DNA of 5,585 nt from Caldifarciminota bacterium (lineage in GTDB: Bacteria; Hydrothermota; Hydrothermia; B15-G9; WFZT01): the NCBI GenBank assembly GCA_026986235.1, contig JALSOY010000008.1:1-5585 (forward strand). The letters run 5' to 3'. The notes under the pieces were generated by a model. It was not told where the DNA came from, made no database searches, and saw nothing but the letters and a program-made list of their open reading frames with translations. The translations under genes were made by a program, and so were the position numbers. Positions 5,097 to 5,585 of this stretch are shown here, in pieces (position 1 is the stretch's first letter; each line of letters begins with the position of its first letter).

Positions 5097-5585
5097 CGAA
5101 GTGGTAAAAAAGATTGCCGCGGGAGAGGTGATCGACAGTCCTGCTGCTGTTGTGCGCGAACTCGTTGAAAATGCCATTGATGCACAGGCGAAAAACATCA
5201 GGATCGTCGTTGAAGAGAGCGGTAAACGCCTGATAGTCGTTGAAGACGACGGCACGGGTATCCCCGGGGACGAGATACCGGTTGCCGTGGAAAGATTTAC
5301 AACGAGCAAGATCAGCGCTGAGGAAGATCTTTCGAAAATTCAGACCCTGGGATTCAGAGGAGAGGCGCTCCATTCCATTGCAACCGTTTCAAAGCTCACC
5401 ATAAGATCGGGGACGGAAGGAGATAGCAGCTGGGAGGTAGTATTTGAAGATACGAAACCGAAGACGGTTAAACCTGCTCCTTTCAGAAAAGGCACAACCG
5501 TTATCGTGAGGGACCTTTTTTACAACTTTCCCGTGAGAAGAAAATTTCTTGGTGGAGACCTCTACGAGGGCAGGAGAATCATCGA
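5077..5585 (+). CDS. mutL: DNA mismatch repair protein MutL, N-terminal part (runs off the window)
   Basis: MutL is the ATP-driven coordinator that links mismatch recognition by MutS to strand incision and removal. Only the first 169 codons are present; the frame is open at the window edge. All motifs of the GHKL (Bergerat) ATPase fold are visible: IAAGEVIDSPAAVVRELVENAIDA at 13-36, with catalytic Glu28 or Glu31 and Mg-binding Asn32, EDDGTGI at 56-62, RFTTSKI at 73-79, TLGFRGEALHSIATVS at 90-105, and the DLFYNFPVRRKFL segment near residue 147. The usual RHATSKI motif is RFTTSKI here, and ARRKF reads VRRKF. The start ATG lies inside the end of hprK with GAGGA (5066-5070) six bases upstream. 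Whether the C-terminal endonuclease motif is present cannot be seen. Confidence 0.96.
   Translation, partial: MIKKLPDEVVKKIAAGEVIDSPAAVVRELVENAIDAQAKNIRIVVEESGKRLIVVEDDGTGIPGDEIPVAVERFTTSKISAEEDLSKIQTLGFRGEALHSIATVSKLTIRSGTEGDSSWEVVFEDTKPKTVKPAPFRKGTTVIVRDLFYNFPVRRKFLGGDLYEGRRII

Noticed and set aside
4703..5373. Overlapping minus-strand open frames of 94-160 codons
   Set aside because: They are shadows of hprK and mutL: Ser/Thr/Leu-rich translations with no domain, opposite to two genes with complete family motifs.

Overview
The window is bacterial chromosome. It has one noncoding 5' region, one structural RNA gene, and a closely packed run of six genes that all read left to right. The organism looks like a Gram-negative, non-enteric bacterium. 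A Nitrospirota or Desulfobacterota (former Deltaproteobacteria) relative is my best guess. It rests on the hpf-hprK pair, the G-run palindromic repeats, frequent AGA/AGG and ATA codons, and a tmRNA tag ending in Tyr-Ala-Met-Ala-Ala. This is inference and not a placement.

Layout: bases 1-190 hold a cluster of degenerate, G-run/C-run palindromic repeats with no gene. A sigma70-type promoter (about 266-294) precedes a complete one-piece tmRNA gene, ssrA (316-680), with an encoded CCA end and recognisable pseudoknots. Then come a slipin/stomatin-like SPFH membrane protein (736-1488), the ComM/YifB AAA+ helicase (1504-3060), an unusual VanZ-PgpA two-domain membrane protein (3057-3845), the short ribosome hibernation factor HPF (3864-4157), HPr kinase/phosphorylase HprK (4158-5096), and the start of mutL (5077 to the window edge).

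The genes from slipin to mutL are separated by at most 18 bases, or overlap, and two of them start with TTG. No intrinsic terminator is visible between them, so they probably form one operon or a chain of coupled genes. Functions are mixed housekeeping: ribosome rescue (ssrA) and hibernation (hpf), membrane quality or phospholipid synthesis (slipin, VanZ-PgpA), DNA uptake and repair (comM, mutL) and carbon or phosphate signalling (hprK).

I see no clear new defence or mobile system. The points most worth a second look are the VanZ-PgpA fusion, the very short tmRNA tag with an apparently proline resume codon, the palindromic repeat cluster, and the rearranged hpf-hprK neighbourhood.
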